DNA of 64,000 nucleotides, from NCBI RefSeq assembly GCF_026340255.1, contig NZ_JAPEPJ010000001.1, positions 2,411,001-2,475,000 on the forward strand. The letters run 5' to 3'. Below, one piece after another: positions 17,140-25,593 of the stretch; position 1 is the stretch's first letter; each line of letters opens with the position of its first letter. This DNA comes from Streptomyces sp. NBC_01408. Its GTDB lineage: Bacteria > Actinomycetota > Actinomycetes > Streptomycetales > Streptomycetaceae. Made by a program: the position numbers and the translations under genes. Below the pieces are notes generated by a model. It ran no database searches. It saw nothing but the letters and a program-made list of their open reading frames with translations, and was not told where the DNA came from.

Positions 17140-17757
17140 ATGCACGGCCCCGGCCTCCCGCCGCAGCACGGTCACCAGCCCACCACCGGGGGCGTGGTGG
17201 CACTCCGGGTGCTGTTCACGCTGCTGCCGATCCTCACCTGCGGGTTCTTCGCCTGGGGAACGATGCTGAGGCTCGCGCTGCTCACCCGTAAGGCGCACGA
17301 CTGGGTGCTGCTCGTGGTCAGCGGCGTGCTCTCCGTCTCCTTCCTCGTCCTGGTCGGCATGGACCCCACGGAGGACACCAGCGGCTGGCAGGGCAACCTC
17401 GGCATGGGCGGCTCGCTCTTCACGGGCTTCGCGATCTGCGTGTACTACCTCGTCGCCGACATCAAGCACTACGAGGCCAAGTCCGCGGCCCAGCGCGCAC
17501 ACTGGTACCCGGCGCAGCAGCCCGCGCCCTACGTGCCCCCGCAGCCCCAGCCGCAGCCGCCGGTCCAGGGGTACGGGTACCCGCCGGCCCAGCAGCAGGC
17601 CCCCGCGCACCCGCCGATGCCGCCGCAGCCCCAGCCCCAGCCCCAGACGCAGCCGCGCATCGGGCAGGTCCGCGCCGAACTGGACGAGCTCAGTGAGCTC
17701 CTGCGCAACCAGCCGCCCCGCGACCAGACGTCCCCCGACGGGGATACGAACCGGTGA
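17140..17757 (+). CDS. small membrane protein with Pro/Gln-rich tail, coupled to a kinase
   Basis: The 205-residue protein has three likely membrane helices at about 19-43, 53-72 and 87-106, then a cytoplasmic tail rich in Pro and Gln (about 122-172). The tail ends with a short amphipathic segment, RAELDELSELLRNQ. I do not recognise a family. Its stop overlaps the GTG of the downstream Ser/Thr kinase (GTGA), so the two are translationally coupled, and the kinase itself has no membrane segment. This suggests that the protein anchors or senses for the kinase. A TATACG box at 17091-17096 could be the -10 of the pair. Confidence 0.78.
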   Translation: MHGPGLPPQHGHQPTTGGVVALRVLFTLLPILTCGFFAWGTMLRLALLTRKAHDWVLLVVSGVLSVSFLVLVGMDPTEDTSGWQGNLGMGGSLFTGFAICVYYLVADIKHYEAKSAAQRAHWYPAQQPAPYVPPQPQPQPPVQGYGYPPAQQQAPAHPPMPPQPQPQPQTQPRIGQVRAELDELSELLRNQPPRDQTSPDGDTNR

Positions 17758-19262
17758 CCGACCGCCTCATCGGTGACCGCTACCAGCTCGCCACCGTCCT
17801 CGGCCAGGGCGGCATGGGCCAGGTCTGGACGGCCTACGACCGCCGCCTGGACCGGCGCGTCGCCGTCAAACTGCTGCGCCCCGACAAGGTCGCCGGCCCC
17901 GGTACCGTCGCCGAGGAGCTGCGCCGCCGCTTCGTGCGCGAGTGCCGGGTCACCGCCCAGGTGGACCACCCCGGCCTGGTCACCGTGCACGACGCGGGCA
18001 GCGACGGCGACGAGCTCTACCTCGTCATGGGCTACGTCGAGGGCGCCGACCTGGCCGACCACCTCGCCGAGCACGACCCGTACCCCTGGCAGTGGGCGGT
18101 CGCGGTCGCCGCGCAGCTGTGCGCGGTGCTGTCGGCCGTGCACGCGGTGCCGATCGTGCACCGCGACCTCAAGCCCCGCAACGTGATGGTCCGCCCGGAC
18201 GGCACCGTCCTGGTCCTGGACCTCGGCGTGGCCTCGGTGATGGACACCGACACCACCCGCCTCACCAGCACCGGAACACCGATCGGCAGCCCGGCGTACA
18301 TGGCCCCCGAGCAGGCCATGGGCGGCGCGGTGGGCCCGGCCACCGACCTGTACGCGCTCGGCGTGCTGCTGTACGAACTCCTCAGCGGCAACGTCCCCTT
18401 CGCCGGATCCACCGCCCTCGGCGTCCTGCACCGCCACCTGTACGAGCCGCCGCTCCCCGTCCGGCGGCTGCGCCCGGAGATCCCGGCCGAGCTGGAGGCG
18501 GTGCTGATGCACCTCCTCGCCAAGGACCCGCAGGACCGGCCCGGCTCCGCGCAGGAGGTGTACGAGGCGCTCTCCCCGCTGCTGCCCTCCCGCGGCAGCG
18601 CCGGCCCGGCCGGCCCGCTCGACCCGACCCGGCCCTTCCTGCGCCCCCACGCCCCCTGGCCCGACCGGGCGGCCGTCATCCCGCCCCGGCCGAGCGCGCC
18701 CCCGGCGCCGCCCAAGCCGGACATCCCGGGCGCCGTCGACGAGGCCCGCAAGCTCCTGGACCAGGGCCGGCTCACCCAGGCCGGGGACATCCTCGGCGGC
18801 ATCCTCCCGGCGGCGGCCGCCGAGCACGGCGAGCACTCCCCGGTGGTCCGCTCCCTGCGCAAGCAGTACGCCGCCACGCTGATGGACGACGGCCAGTACC
18901 GTCGCGCCCTGCCGGAACTGCGCCGTCTCGCCGACGAGTTCCCGGCCGGCGACCCCCAGTCGCTGCGCTTCCGCTACGACTCGGCGCAGTGCCTGGAACA
19001 GCTCGGCGAACCGGCCGCCGCCCTGGCGGAGTACCGCTCGCTGCTCCCGCTGTTCGAGAACCACTACGCCAACCCGGACCCCGGCCTCCCGCTGGAGGTC
19101 CGCCGCCGCATCGCCCACCTGCTGCTCTCCCTGGGCGACCGCCCGGCGGCCCACGACACCCTGGCCCGGCTGCTGTTCGACGCGGAACGGCTGCACGGCC
19201 CGGCGCACGCCTTCCCGGCCGAGATCCGCCGCACCCTCCAGTGGCTGGGCCAGGTGCGCTGA
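17754..19262 (+). CDS. cytosolic Ser/Thr protein kinase with C-terminal TPR-like repeats
   Basis: The 502-residue protein has a Hanks-type kinase domain at about 1-275. It shows the Gly loop LGQGGMGQVW near 16-25, VAVKLL, the catalytic loop HRDLKPRNVMV near 137-147, DLG in place of DFG, and SPAYMAPEQ. A Pro-rich linker (about 285-325) leads to a helical region (about 330-500) with repeated Leu/Ala patterns typical of TPR units. There are no transmembrane or PASTA segments, unlike PknB. Substitution of DFG by DLG is common in actinobacterial kinases and does not by itself imply inactivity. It is coupled to the membrane protein upstream. Confidence 0.9.
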   Translation: MTDRLIGDRYQLATVLGQGGMGQVWTAYDRRLDRRVAVKLLRPDKVAGPGTVAEELRRRFVRECRVTAQVDHPGLVTVHDAGSDGDELYLVMGYVEGADLADHLAEHDPYPWQWAVAVAAQLCAVLSAVHAVPIVHRDLKPRNVMVRPDGTVLVLDLGVASVMDTDTTRLTSTGTPIGSPAYMAPEQAMGGAVGPATDLYALGVLLYELLSGNVPFAGSTALGVLHRHLYEPPLPVRRLRPEIPAELEAVLMHLLAKDPQDRPGSAQEVYEALSPLLPSRGSAGPAGPLDPTRPFLRPHAPWPDRAAVIPPRPSAPPAPPKPDIPGAVDEARKLLDQGRLTQAGDILGGILPAAAAEHGEHSPVVRSLRKQYAATLMDDGQYRRALPELRRLADEFPAGDPQSLRFRYDSAQCLEQLGEPAAALAEYRSLLPLFENHYANPDPGLPLEVRRRIAHLLLSLGDRPAAHDTLARLLFDAERLHGPAHAFPAEIRRTLQWLGQVR

Positions 19263-19269
19263 CGCCGCC

Positions 19270-19677
19270 TCAGGCGCCCGGCGAGGCGATCGCCAGCCCC
19301 AGCGCCTCCGCCGCCTTCAGGAGGCGCTGGTCGTACGTCACGAAGGTGAGCGGCTCGGCGCCGGGCTGGCCGGCCAGGAGCTGCGCCGTGGCGAGGTGGA
19401 GGGAGTCGAGCGACCGCAGCAGCGGGTCCGTGTAGGCGGCGGCCGTTGCCCGCACGGCGTGGTCGATCTCCAGCCGGTACAGGCGCGTCAGCGCCCCCGG
19501 TACGCCGGCCAGCGCCTGCGGGGCGGACCGGCGGAGGGCTCGCGGAACCTCGACCTCGACCAGGGAGGACGAAACCAGCGGCGTCTGAGGCCTTTCGGCC
19601 AGCCACTCGACCAGCTCGGCGCTGCCCTGCTCCCGGCGCACCAGCTTCACGACGGCCGCGGAGTCGAGGTAGATCAC
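19270..19677 (-). CDS. PIN-domain toxin, VapC type (second module)
   Basis: This 135-residue PIN protein begins MIYLDSAAVVKLV, with Asp5 as the first acidic residue. A Glu follows in SSSLVEVEV, then Asp in SLDSLHLATA and Asp in FVTYDQRLL, so the ribonuclease site is complete. Its ATG overlaps the antitoxin stop (ATGA). The stop lies 7 bp from the stop of the convergent kinase, with no terminator between them. It belongs to a different PIN subgroup from the toxin at 9342-9716, judged by the MIYLDSAAVVKL start. Confidence 0.9.
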   Translation of the reverse strand: MIYLDSAAVVKLVRREQGSAELVEWLAERPQTPLVSSSLVEVEVPRALRRSAPQALAGVPGALTRLYRLEIDHAVRATAAAYTDPLLRSLDSLHLATAQLLAGQPGAEPLTFVTYDQRLLKAAEALGLAIASPGA

Positions 19678-19952
19678 CAGCGCTCCTCGTCACGCGCGGC
19701 AGCGAGTTCTGCGGCGGAATCCACCCCGGGATCCCCCAGAACGGGGGGGAGCGGGAAAGGTCCGCCGGAGAGGGGGGCGGTGGCGCGCCCCTCCGCAACC
19801 AGGCGATCGAGCAGGGACTGCGTCGCGGTGACGGGGACGAGCCGGGCAACGGCCGTTCCGCTCACGGTGACCTCCAGGGACTCGCCGCGCTGCACTCGCG
19901 CGAGCACGGCGCTGGTGTGCTGGTTGAGTTCACGTACAGGGATGCGGTCCAT
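19674..19952 (-). CDS. Phd/VapB-type antitoxin (second module)
   Basis: The 92-residue protein has the Phd pattern IPVRELNQHTSAVLARVQRGESLEVTVSGTAVARLVPV at about 4-41. A Pro-rich segment and an acidic tail (AAELAAARDEERW) follow, probably binding the toxin. It is translated just before the toxin with an ATGA overlap. A perfect inverted repeat ends 8 bases upstream of its ATG, which fits autoregulation by the toxin-antitoxin complex. Confidence 0.88.
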   Translation of the reverse strand: MDRIPVRELNQHTSAVLARVQRGESLEVTVSGTAVARLVPVTATQSLLDRLVAEGRATAPLSGGPFPLPPVLGDPGVDSAAELAAARDEERW

Positions 19953-19959
19953 GCTGTCA

Positions 19960-19982
19960 GCGTAGAACGTTGTGTTCTACGC
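19960..19982. promoter_or_regulatory. palindromic operator of the second toxin-antitoxin module
   Basis: GCGTAGAAC (19960-19968) and GTTCTACGC (19974-19982) form perfect 9-bp arms around a 5-bp spacer. The site lies 8 bp upstream of the antitoxin ATG and overlaps the TAG stop (19977-19979) of the upstream YfhO-type gene. Its position and symmetry suit an autoregulatory operator; binding is inferred. Confidence 0.7.
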
Positions 19983-22361
19983 CGGAAGGGCGGTTTCGTC
20001 CGAACGAGTGACCGTGGCCTTCCCGCGGTGGCGGGCGGAGAGGCGGAGGGCCAGCAGTGCGGCCAGGGCCGCGCCCGCCAGTGCCAGCCCGGGGAACAGG
20101 CCCGGAGGCCGGAAGATGCAGGTCACCCGTGTGGTCCGGCCGTCCAGGGGGACCGACACCAGGCCCAGGTGGGCCGCGGCCGGGCGGCCGTTGCAGCTCC
20201 ATCCCGCGATCGCGGGGACCGAGAGGACCGCCGTGCCCGTGGCGCCCGGGGGAAGCTCGGCCCGGATGTCCGAGGAGCCCACCCGCAGGGAGGTCGCCGC
20301 CGAGGCGCGCAGGGACACCACTGCCGCGTCGAGCAGCGGCCGGTCCAGGCAGGACAGGGTCCACCGGGGCGGCGGGGCCGCGTCGAAGACGAGGGCCGAG
20401 GAGGGCCCCCGGGAGAGACCCATCGGCTGGAGCGCCGCGCGGTTGCGGGGGGCGCTGCCGTTCAGCCGGAAGCCCGGCCCGTCGGCGAGGCGGGCCGTCG
20501 CGTTGTACTCCGGCGCCCACAGGTAGGCCTCCGTGCCCGCGCGGCAGACCCCGGGCGCGACCGGGTCCTCGTACACCCTCGCGCCCAGCAGCAGCTCCTG
20601 GTTGGCGAAGGGGGAGTCCCCGTAGGCCCGGAGCGGGCCCGGCGGGCGGACGGTGACCAGCGGCGGGACCTCGGCCCGGCCGATCGTGCCGTCGGGCCGC
20701 AGCCGGGCGCCGACCGCGAACACGGCGTCCGTCACCGGGTTGTCGATGCTCTGAACGTTGCGCCCGCGCGAGGTCCAGCCCGCCCCGAGGGCCACCATCG
20801 TGTCCGTGAACACCGCCGGGGTGTGGCTGCTGTAGTACGAGCCGCCCTCCCCGCCCAGCAGCAGCGGGTCGTTGCCCGACAGCGCGGGCCGGCTCGGGTC
20901 GGTGCGGTACGCGGGCCAGCCCTCCGCCCCGGCCAGGGCCTCGGCGCGCGCCGTGTGGGCCGGGCCCCAGGAGGGGTAGTCGTCGAGGCCGCCCAGCTTG
21001 CCCTTGTGCCCGTACGCGGTGGTTGCCGCGGCCTGGACCAGCAGCACCGTCGCCAGCAGGCCCGCCGCGGGGAGCACGAGGCTGCGCCGGCGCAGCGCCC
21101 ACCAGGCCGCGCCGGCCACCGCGAGCCCGCCGCAGAACAGCACGTACCCCGAGGACGTCGCCAGGGTGCTGCCGCGGGACCACCAGGCGGCCGCCGCCAG
21201 CAGCCCCGTCCCGGCCGCCAGCGCCCGCACCCCCGGCAGGCCCGCCGCCAGCCCGGTCCAGGCGGCGATCACGGCGATCCCGGCCAGCACGAAGGTCTGC
21301 CGGTACGGGCTGCCGTTCGGCGTCGCGAAGAGGTGCCAGGCCAGGTGGGCCGGCGCCCACTGGAGGGACAGCGCGACGACGGCCGTCAGCCCCGCCCAGT
21401 ACAGCCGGGTGCGCGCCGGCACGGCCCGGTGGAAGGGCAGCGCGGCCAGCAGCAGCAGGGTTCCGGTGCCGACGAAGACGGCGGGGGAGGAGAAGGAGTA
21501 CGTGCCCGGCAGCAGCCGCGCGAACAGGTCCGCCCAGGACACCGGGCGGAACTCCTTGACCCACCCCGGGTAGGCCTGTCCCGAGCTGAGGAAGAGCGGG
21601 GCCAGCACCGGCGCGGCGAGGGCGATCCCGAGGACGGTCGCCAACGCGGCCCGGCCGACGACCCGCAGCCGTTCCGCCGCGCCCTCCCGGGTCAGCACCA
21701 CCCGTACCAGCAGCACCAGCGCCGCGCCCAGGGTCGCCATGTAGGCGGTGTAGAAGTTCGCCGTCCAGCACAGGGCGACCACCAGCACCCCCACCACCGG
21801 CCGGCGCCCCCGCAGGGCCCATTCGCCCGTCAGGCACAGCAGGGGGAAGGCGATCAGCCCGTCCAGCCACATCGGGTTGTAGGCGGCCTCGATCACCGAC
21901 CAGCCGCACAGCCCGTACGAGGCCCCCAGCAGCCCCGCCGCCCACCACGGCCCGCGCCGCTGGGTGCGCAGCAGCCAGGTCATGGCCGCTGACGCGGCGG
22001 CCGTCTTCGCCACGGTGACCACGTACACCGCGAGGTCTATGTCCGCGCGCGGGAAGAGCCCGACGAGCACGGCGAAGGGGCTGGCCAGATAGGTGCCCAG
22101 GTCCGGCAGGAAGCTCGTGCCGTAGCCGGACTGCCAGTTGAACAGCAGTCCGCCCTGCGCACGGCCGTGCAGGAGGTCCCACAGGTGCGCGTGGAAGGGC
22201 ACGAACTGATTGCCGAGGTCGTTGATGCTGCGGTGGCGCGGTCCGTACGGGAAGACGCGGGCGGCGGCGTCCCCGGCGCACACGGCCACCGTCGTGATCA
22301 GGGCGGCGAGCGCCGAGCCCGACAGGCTCCGGCGGCGCGGCGAGCGGTGCGGTGTCGACAT
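19977..22361 (-). CDS. YfhO-family polytopic membrane protein
   Basis: The 794-residue protein has an N-terminal helix and then the conserved exposed region INDLGNQFVPFHAHLWDLLHG at about 46-66, followed by about ten more helices to about residue 470. This is the layout of YfhO proteins, GT-C-like glycosyltransferases that in Firmicutes glycosylate teichoic acids. The C-terminal 300 residues are extracytoplasmic and beta-rich, ending in one more helix near 765-785. The role in actinobacteria is not established; transfer of a sugar to a cell-envelope polymer is an inference. The start is ATG 22361. Confidence 0.85.
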   Translation of the reverse strand: MSTPHRSPRRRSLSGSALAALITTVAVCAGDAAARVFPYGPRHRSINDLGNQFVPFHAHLWDLLHGRAQGGLLFNWQSGYGTSFLPDLGTYLASPFAVLVGLFPRADIDLAVYVVTVAKTAAASAAMTWLLRTQRRGPWWAAGLLGASYGLCGWSVIEAAYNPMWLDGLIAFPLLCLTGEWALRGRRPVVGVLVVALCWTANFYTAYMATLGAALVLLVRVVLTREGAAERLRVVGRAALATVLGIALAAPVLAPLFLSSGQAYPGWVKEFRPVSWADLFARLLPGTYSFSSPAVFVGTGTLLLLAALPFHRAVPARTRLYWAGLTAVVALSLQWAPAHLAWHLFATPNGSPYRQTFVLAGIAVIAAWTGLAAGLPGVRALAAGTGLLAAAAWWSRGSTLATSSGYVLFCGGLAVAGAAWWALRRRSLVLPAAGLLATVLLVQAAATTAYGHKGKLGGLDDYPSWGPAHTARAEALAGAEGWPAYRTDPSRPALSGNDPLLLGGEGGSYYSSHTPAVFTDTMVALGAGWTSRGRNVQSIDNPVTDAVFAVGARLRPDGTIGRAEVPPLVTVRPPGPLRAYGDSPFANQELLLGARVYEDPVAPGVCRAGTEAYLWAPEYNATARLADGPGFRLNGSAPRNRAALQPMGLSRGPSSALVFDAAPPPRWTLSCLDRPLLDAAVVSLRASAATSLRVGSSDIRAELPPGATGTAVLSVPAIAGWSCNGRPAAAHLGLVSVPLDGRTTRVTCIFRPPGLFPGLALAGAALAALLALRLSARHRGKATVTRSDETALPA

Positions 22362-22537
22362 GGTGGGGCGACCCTGGCAGCACCGGGGGTCCGAAGGATG
22401 GCCACCGGGTGAACGCGAACCCCAACACCCCGGGAATCGTTGGTCGAACCGGTGGCTCGGACCACTCTGACCTCATAACATCGATCACCGCACGGCCTTG
22501 TGCAAGAACGCACAATCTCCCGGCCCTGGAGGCTCCT

Positions 22538-23158
22538 TTGCACCGTCGCACAGCGCTCTCCGTCTCCGCCGCCCTGCTGGTGGCGGCTCCCCTCCTGTCC
22601 GCCTGCTCGGGCGAGACCCGCCCCGGCACGGCGGCCGTCGTCGGCGGTGAACGGATCACCACCTCCGCGCTCCAGGCCCAGGTCAACGACGTCCGCGCCG
22701 CGCAGAACCGTTCGGGCCAGGCCGCCGCCGAACTCATCGCCCGCACCCCCAACCTGGAGCGGGCCAAGCTCGGCAAGATGATCCAGCTCCGGGTGCTGGA
22801 GAAGGCCGCGGACGGCGCGGGGATCTCGGTGAGCACCAAGGAGATCGAGGAATCCCGCGAGGCGCAGGAGAAGGGCGCGGGAGGCCTGGAGGAACGGGCC
22901 CTCCAGGGCCGGGTTCCCCTCGCGCCCGCGCAGATCGACGAGGAGCTGCGCTTCCAGCTGCTGCTCGGCAAGCTCACCGAGCGCTTCGGCGAGGACAAGA
23001 TCCTCCAGCCGCTCTCCCAGGCCGCCGAGCAGCTAGACATCGAGGTGAACCCGCGCTACGGGGCATGGGACGCCCGCCAGATCGGTCTGGGTGCGGCGGA
23101 CACCCCCTGGATCACCCAGCGGACCGCACCGGAGCAGGCGCCCCCCGCCGGAGCCTGA
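22538..23158 (+). CDS. SurA N-terminal domain lipoprotein
   Basis: The 206-residue protein has a lipoprotein signal with lipobox LLSAC and Cys at about 24. GTAAVVGGERITTSALQAQVNDVR follows, the typical opening of SurA/PrsA-like N-terminal chaperone domains. The helical body extends to about 165, and no parvulin peptidyl-prolyl isomerase domain follows. It is probably an extracytoplasmic chaperone-like protein anchored to the membrane. The start is TTG at 22538 behind CTGGAGGCTCC; no ATG or GTG fits the signal peptide. MazG follows after 28 bp. Confidence 0.85.
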   Translation: MHRRTALSVSAALLVAAPLLSACSGETRPGTAAVVGGERITTSALQAQVNDVRAAQNRSGQAAAELIARTPNLERAKLGKMIQLRVLEKAADGAGISVSTKEIEESREAQEKGAGGLEERALQGRVPLAPAQIDEELRFQLLLGKLTERFGEDKILQPLSQAAEQLDIEVNPRYGAWDARQIGLGAADTPWITQRTAPEQAPPAGA

Positions 23159-23186
23159 CACCGGCGACCGGAGGTAGGTTCGGAGG

Positions 23187-24191
23187 GTGACCGACCACGA
23201 CCCCTCCGAATTCACCACGGCCGAGCCCACCGGCCGCATCGTCCTGCTGACCACCAGCCACCGGGTCGCCCCCGGCGTGCTGTCCTGGCCCGCGTGGCAG
23301 ACCCTGCACGCCGCGGACCGGGTGCTGTGCGCCGACCCCGGCCACCCTCAGCTGCCGTACCTGCGCGAGGCGGGGGTCGAGGTCGTCCACGAGAGCCCGG
23401 ACGCGCAGGCGCTGGTCGAGGCCTGCGCGGGCGGCCGGACCGTCGTGGTCCTGCCGGGCGGGGAGGGCGACCAGCGGCTGACCGACGGGCTGGCCCGGCT
23501 GGCCGGCTCCGGCCGGGTCCAGATGCCCGACCTGGAACTGCTGCCGGGCTCCTACGACCTGCCGGGCGCGCGCCTGCTCGACCTGGTCCAGGTGATGGAC
23601 CGGGTCCGGCGCGAGTGCCCCTGGACCTCGCAGCAGACCCACCGGGGCCTGGCCAAGTACGCGATCGAGGAGGCGTACGAGCTCGTCGAGGCGATCGAGG
23701 ACGGGGACCGCGAGGAACTGCGCGAGGAGCTCGGGGACGTACTCCTCCAGGTGGTCTTCCACGCCCGCATCGCGCAGGAGGGCACCGGCGAGGACGCGGA
23801 CGAGGCGTTCTCCATCGACGACGTCGCCGGGACCCTCGTGGAGAAGCTGGTCCACCGCCACCCGCACGTCTTCGGCGACGCGAAGGCCGAGACCCCCGAG
23901 GACGTCCACGCGCACTGGCAGCGCACCAAGGCGGTCGAGAAGCAGCGGGAGTCCGTCACGGACGGGATCCCGCTGGGCCAGCCCGGTCTGGCGCTGGCGG
24001 CCAAGCTCGCGGGCCGGGTCCGCGCGGGCGGGGTGGCCGTGGAACTGCCCCGCGGCGAGGGCATCGGCTACGAGCTGCTGGCCCTGGCGGCGCGCGCCGA
24101 GGCGGCGGGCACCGACCCGGAGACCGCGCTGCGCGCGGCGGCCCGCGCCTACCGGGACGCGATCCGGGCCGCCGAGGGCGTTACTCCCTGA
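23187..24191 (+). CDS. mazG: MazG-type nucleoside triphosphate pyrophosphohydrolase
   Basis: The 334-residue protein has a degenerate N-terminal region of about 120 residues resembling the tetrapyrrole-methylase-like domain found on YabN-type MazG proteins (RIVLLTTSHRVAPGVLS). The MazG domain has VMDRVRRECPWTSQQTH and the metal motif EEAYELVEAIEDGDREELREELGDVLLQVVFHA, which supplies the E-x-x-E and E-x-x-D ligands near 169-200. The enzyme hydrolyses non-canonical or excess NTPs to NMP and pyrophosphate. The GTG at 23187 is the only start before the N-terminal domain. It lies downstream of the SurA-N lipoprotein. Confidence 0.93.
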   Translation: MTDHDPSEFTTAEPTGRIVLLTTSHRVAPGVLSWPAWQTLHAADRVLCADPGHPQLPYLREAGVEVVHESPDAQALVEACAGGRTVVVLPGGEGDQRLTDGLARLAGSGRVQMPDLELLPGSYDLPGARLLDLVQVMDRVRRECPWTSQQTHRGLAKYAIEEAYELVEAIEDGDREELREELGDVLLQVVFHARIAQEGTGEDADEAFSIDDVAGTLVEKLVHRHPHVFGDAKAETPEDVHAHWQRTKAVEKQRESVTDGIPLGQPGLALAAKLAGRVRAGGVAVELPRGEGIGYELLALAARAEAAGTDPETALRAAARAYRDAIRAAEGVTP

Positions 24192-24199
24192 TACTGCGA

Positions 24200-24242
24200 C
24201 CGGAAAGGTCCACCGGGTCGCGCCGCCGGCAAACCCTTCCGG
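24200..24242. terminator. possible hairpin between convergent mazG and globin-reductase genes
   Basis: CCGGAAAGGT at 24200-24209 can pair with ACCCTTCCGG at 24233-24242 with one mismatch across a 23-base loop. The position suits a shared terminator, but the stem is modest. Confidence 0.35.
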
Positions 24243-24260
24243 CCACGGCACCGGCGGAGG

Positions 24261-25478
24261 TCAGTGGTTCCCCGGCGCGCGGCCCGAGGGGTTGTGCCAG
24301 TGCGGGGCGGGCCGGTTCAGGAACCACTCGCCGAAGCCCAGCGGGCGGCCGCCCGCGCCGTTGTCGCGGCCGGTGGCGGGTACGGAGTCGTAGAAGATCC
24401 GGCCGGGGCGGGCGCCCAGCTCCTCCAGGAGGCCGGCGGTCGCCTCGATGAACAGCGGCGGTCCGCTGAGGTAGACGTCCTGGTCCGGCCACATGGCGCG
24501 GTGGCCGAGCGCGGTGGCGAGCCGGTCGGTGGCCTGGTTGCGGTGCTGCCCCGGGGCGGGCGTGATGTAGGTGACGGCGAGCCAGTCGCGGGCGGCCTCC
24601 CACGCGTCGATGAGCGGGCGGTCGTAGAGGTGCGCGGCGTCCCGGGCGGCCACGAAGAGCCGTACGTCCTGATCGGGAGGGTGCTCCGCGAGTTCTTCGA
24701 GCATGGCCCGGATCGGCGCCCAGCCGGTGCCCGCGGCGATGAAGCTGACCGGGCGGTCCTCGCGGCGGAAGGTCAGCCGGCCGGCGGGCGCGCCGAGCCG
24801 CAGCACGTCGCCGGGCCGGACCTCGCGGACCAGGGCGTTGCTGAGCCGCCCGTGCTCGATCCGGCTGACGTGGAGGTCGACGGTGTGGTCGGGGCGCGGG
24901 GCGCTGCCGATCGAGTACGTGCGCCAGGTCGTCGGGACCCGGTCACTGCTGACGCTCACGTACTGGCCGGGCAGATGGCGCAGCGGCGCGTGCGGCCGCA
25001 GGGTCAGTACGGCGATGTCCTGCCCGTACTGGAGGTGGCGCACGACCTCGGCGTCCCACCACGGCGGGTCCTCGCTCTCGTCGGCGCCGGCCGTCATCGC
25101 GTCGGCGATCACCTGGTACGCCTCGGCCCAGGCCTTCTCCACGTCCGGGTTCCAGGCCTCGCCGGAGGTCGCGGCGAGCGCGGCGAGCAGGCTGGAGCCG
25201 ACGGCCGAGTAGTGCTCGGGGCCGGCCAGGAACTTGCGGTGGTCGCGCCCGAGGTCGCGGAGATAGGGGAGGAGGCTGTCGTCCTCCAGGTGGGCGATCA
25301 CGTGGGTGAGCGCGGCGAAGAGCCGGTCCCGCTGGCGCTCCATGTCCTGGGCGGAGGCCGGGAAGAGGTCACGGATGCCGGGGTTGTGCCAGAAGAGGTG
25401 GGAGTAGAAGAACTTGACCGCGTGCTCGGCCCGTCTCTCCACCACCGCGAAGCTGCTTTTCAAGATCCTCACATCCAC
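24261..25478 (-). CDS. globin-FAD/NAD(P)H oxidoreductase (flavohaemoglobin-like)
   Basis: The protein of about 405 residues joins an N-terminal globin domain (1-145) to a ferredoxin-reductase module. The globin part has FFYSHLF with a likely distal Tyr and LGRDHRKF with the proximal His near 75-80. The reductase part has the FAD motif RTYSIGSAP near 210 and the NAD(P) motif AAGTGWAPIRAML near 265. Flavohaemoglobins oxidise NO to nitrate with NAD(P)H and O2. Here the C-terminus is extended by an uncharacterised tail (PLGFGEWFLNRPAPHWHNP). The start is uncertain: GTG 25478 (VDVRILKSSF) is chosen by domain fit because no strong ribosome-binding site is visible. Confidence 0.85.
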   Translation of the reverse strand: MDVRILKSSFAVVERRAEHAVKFFYSHLFWHNPGIRDLFPASAQDMERQRDRLFAALTHVIAHLEDDSLLPYLRDLGRDHRKFLAGPEHYSAVGSSLLAALAATSGEAWNPDVEKAWAEAYQVIADAMTAGADESEDPPWWDAEVVRHLQYGQDIAVLTLRPHAPLRHLPGQYVSVSSDRVPTTWRTYSIGSAPRPDHTVDLHVSRIEHGRLSNALVREVRPGDVLRLGAPAGRLTFRREDRPVSFIAAGTGWAPIRAMLEELAEHPPDQDVRLFVAARDAAHLYDRPLIDAWEAARDWLAVTYITPAPGQHRNQATDRLATALGHRAMWPDQDVYLSGPPLFIEATAGLLEELGARPGRIFYDSVPATGRDNGAGGRPLGFGEWFLNRPAPHWHNPSGRAPGNH

Positions 25479-25593
25479 AAAACCGAAAGTAGGAACGCGG
25501 GGGAACCTGAGGTCAAGGGAAGGGGGATCTACGGACAGCCGCGACGAACAGCCCATATGGGGTGCCGGGTGCGGGCCGGGATACGGTCATCGG

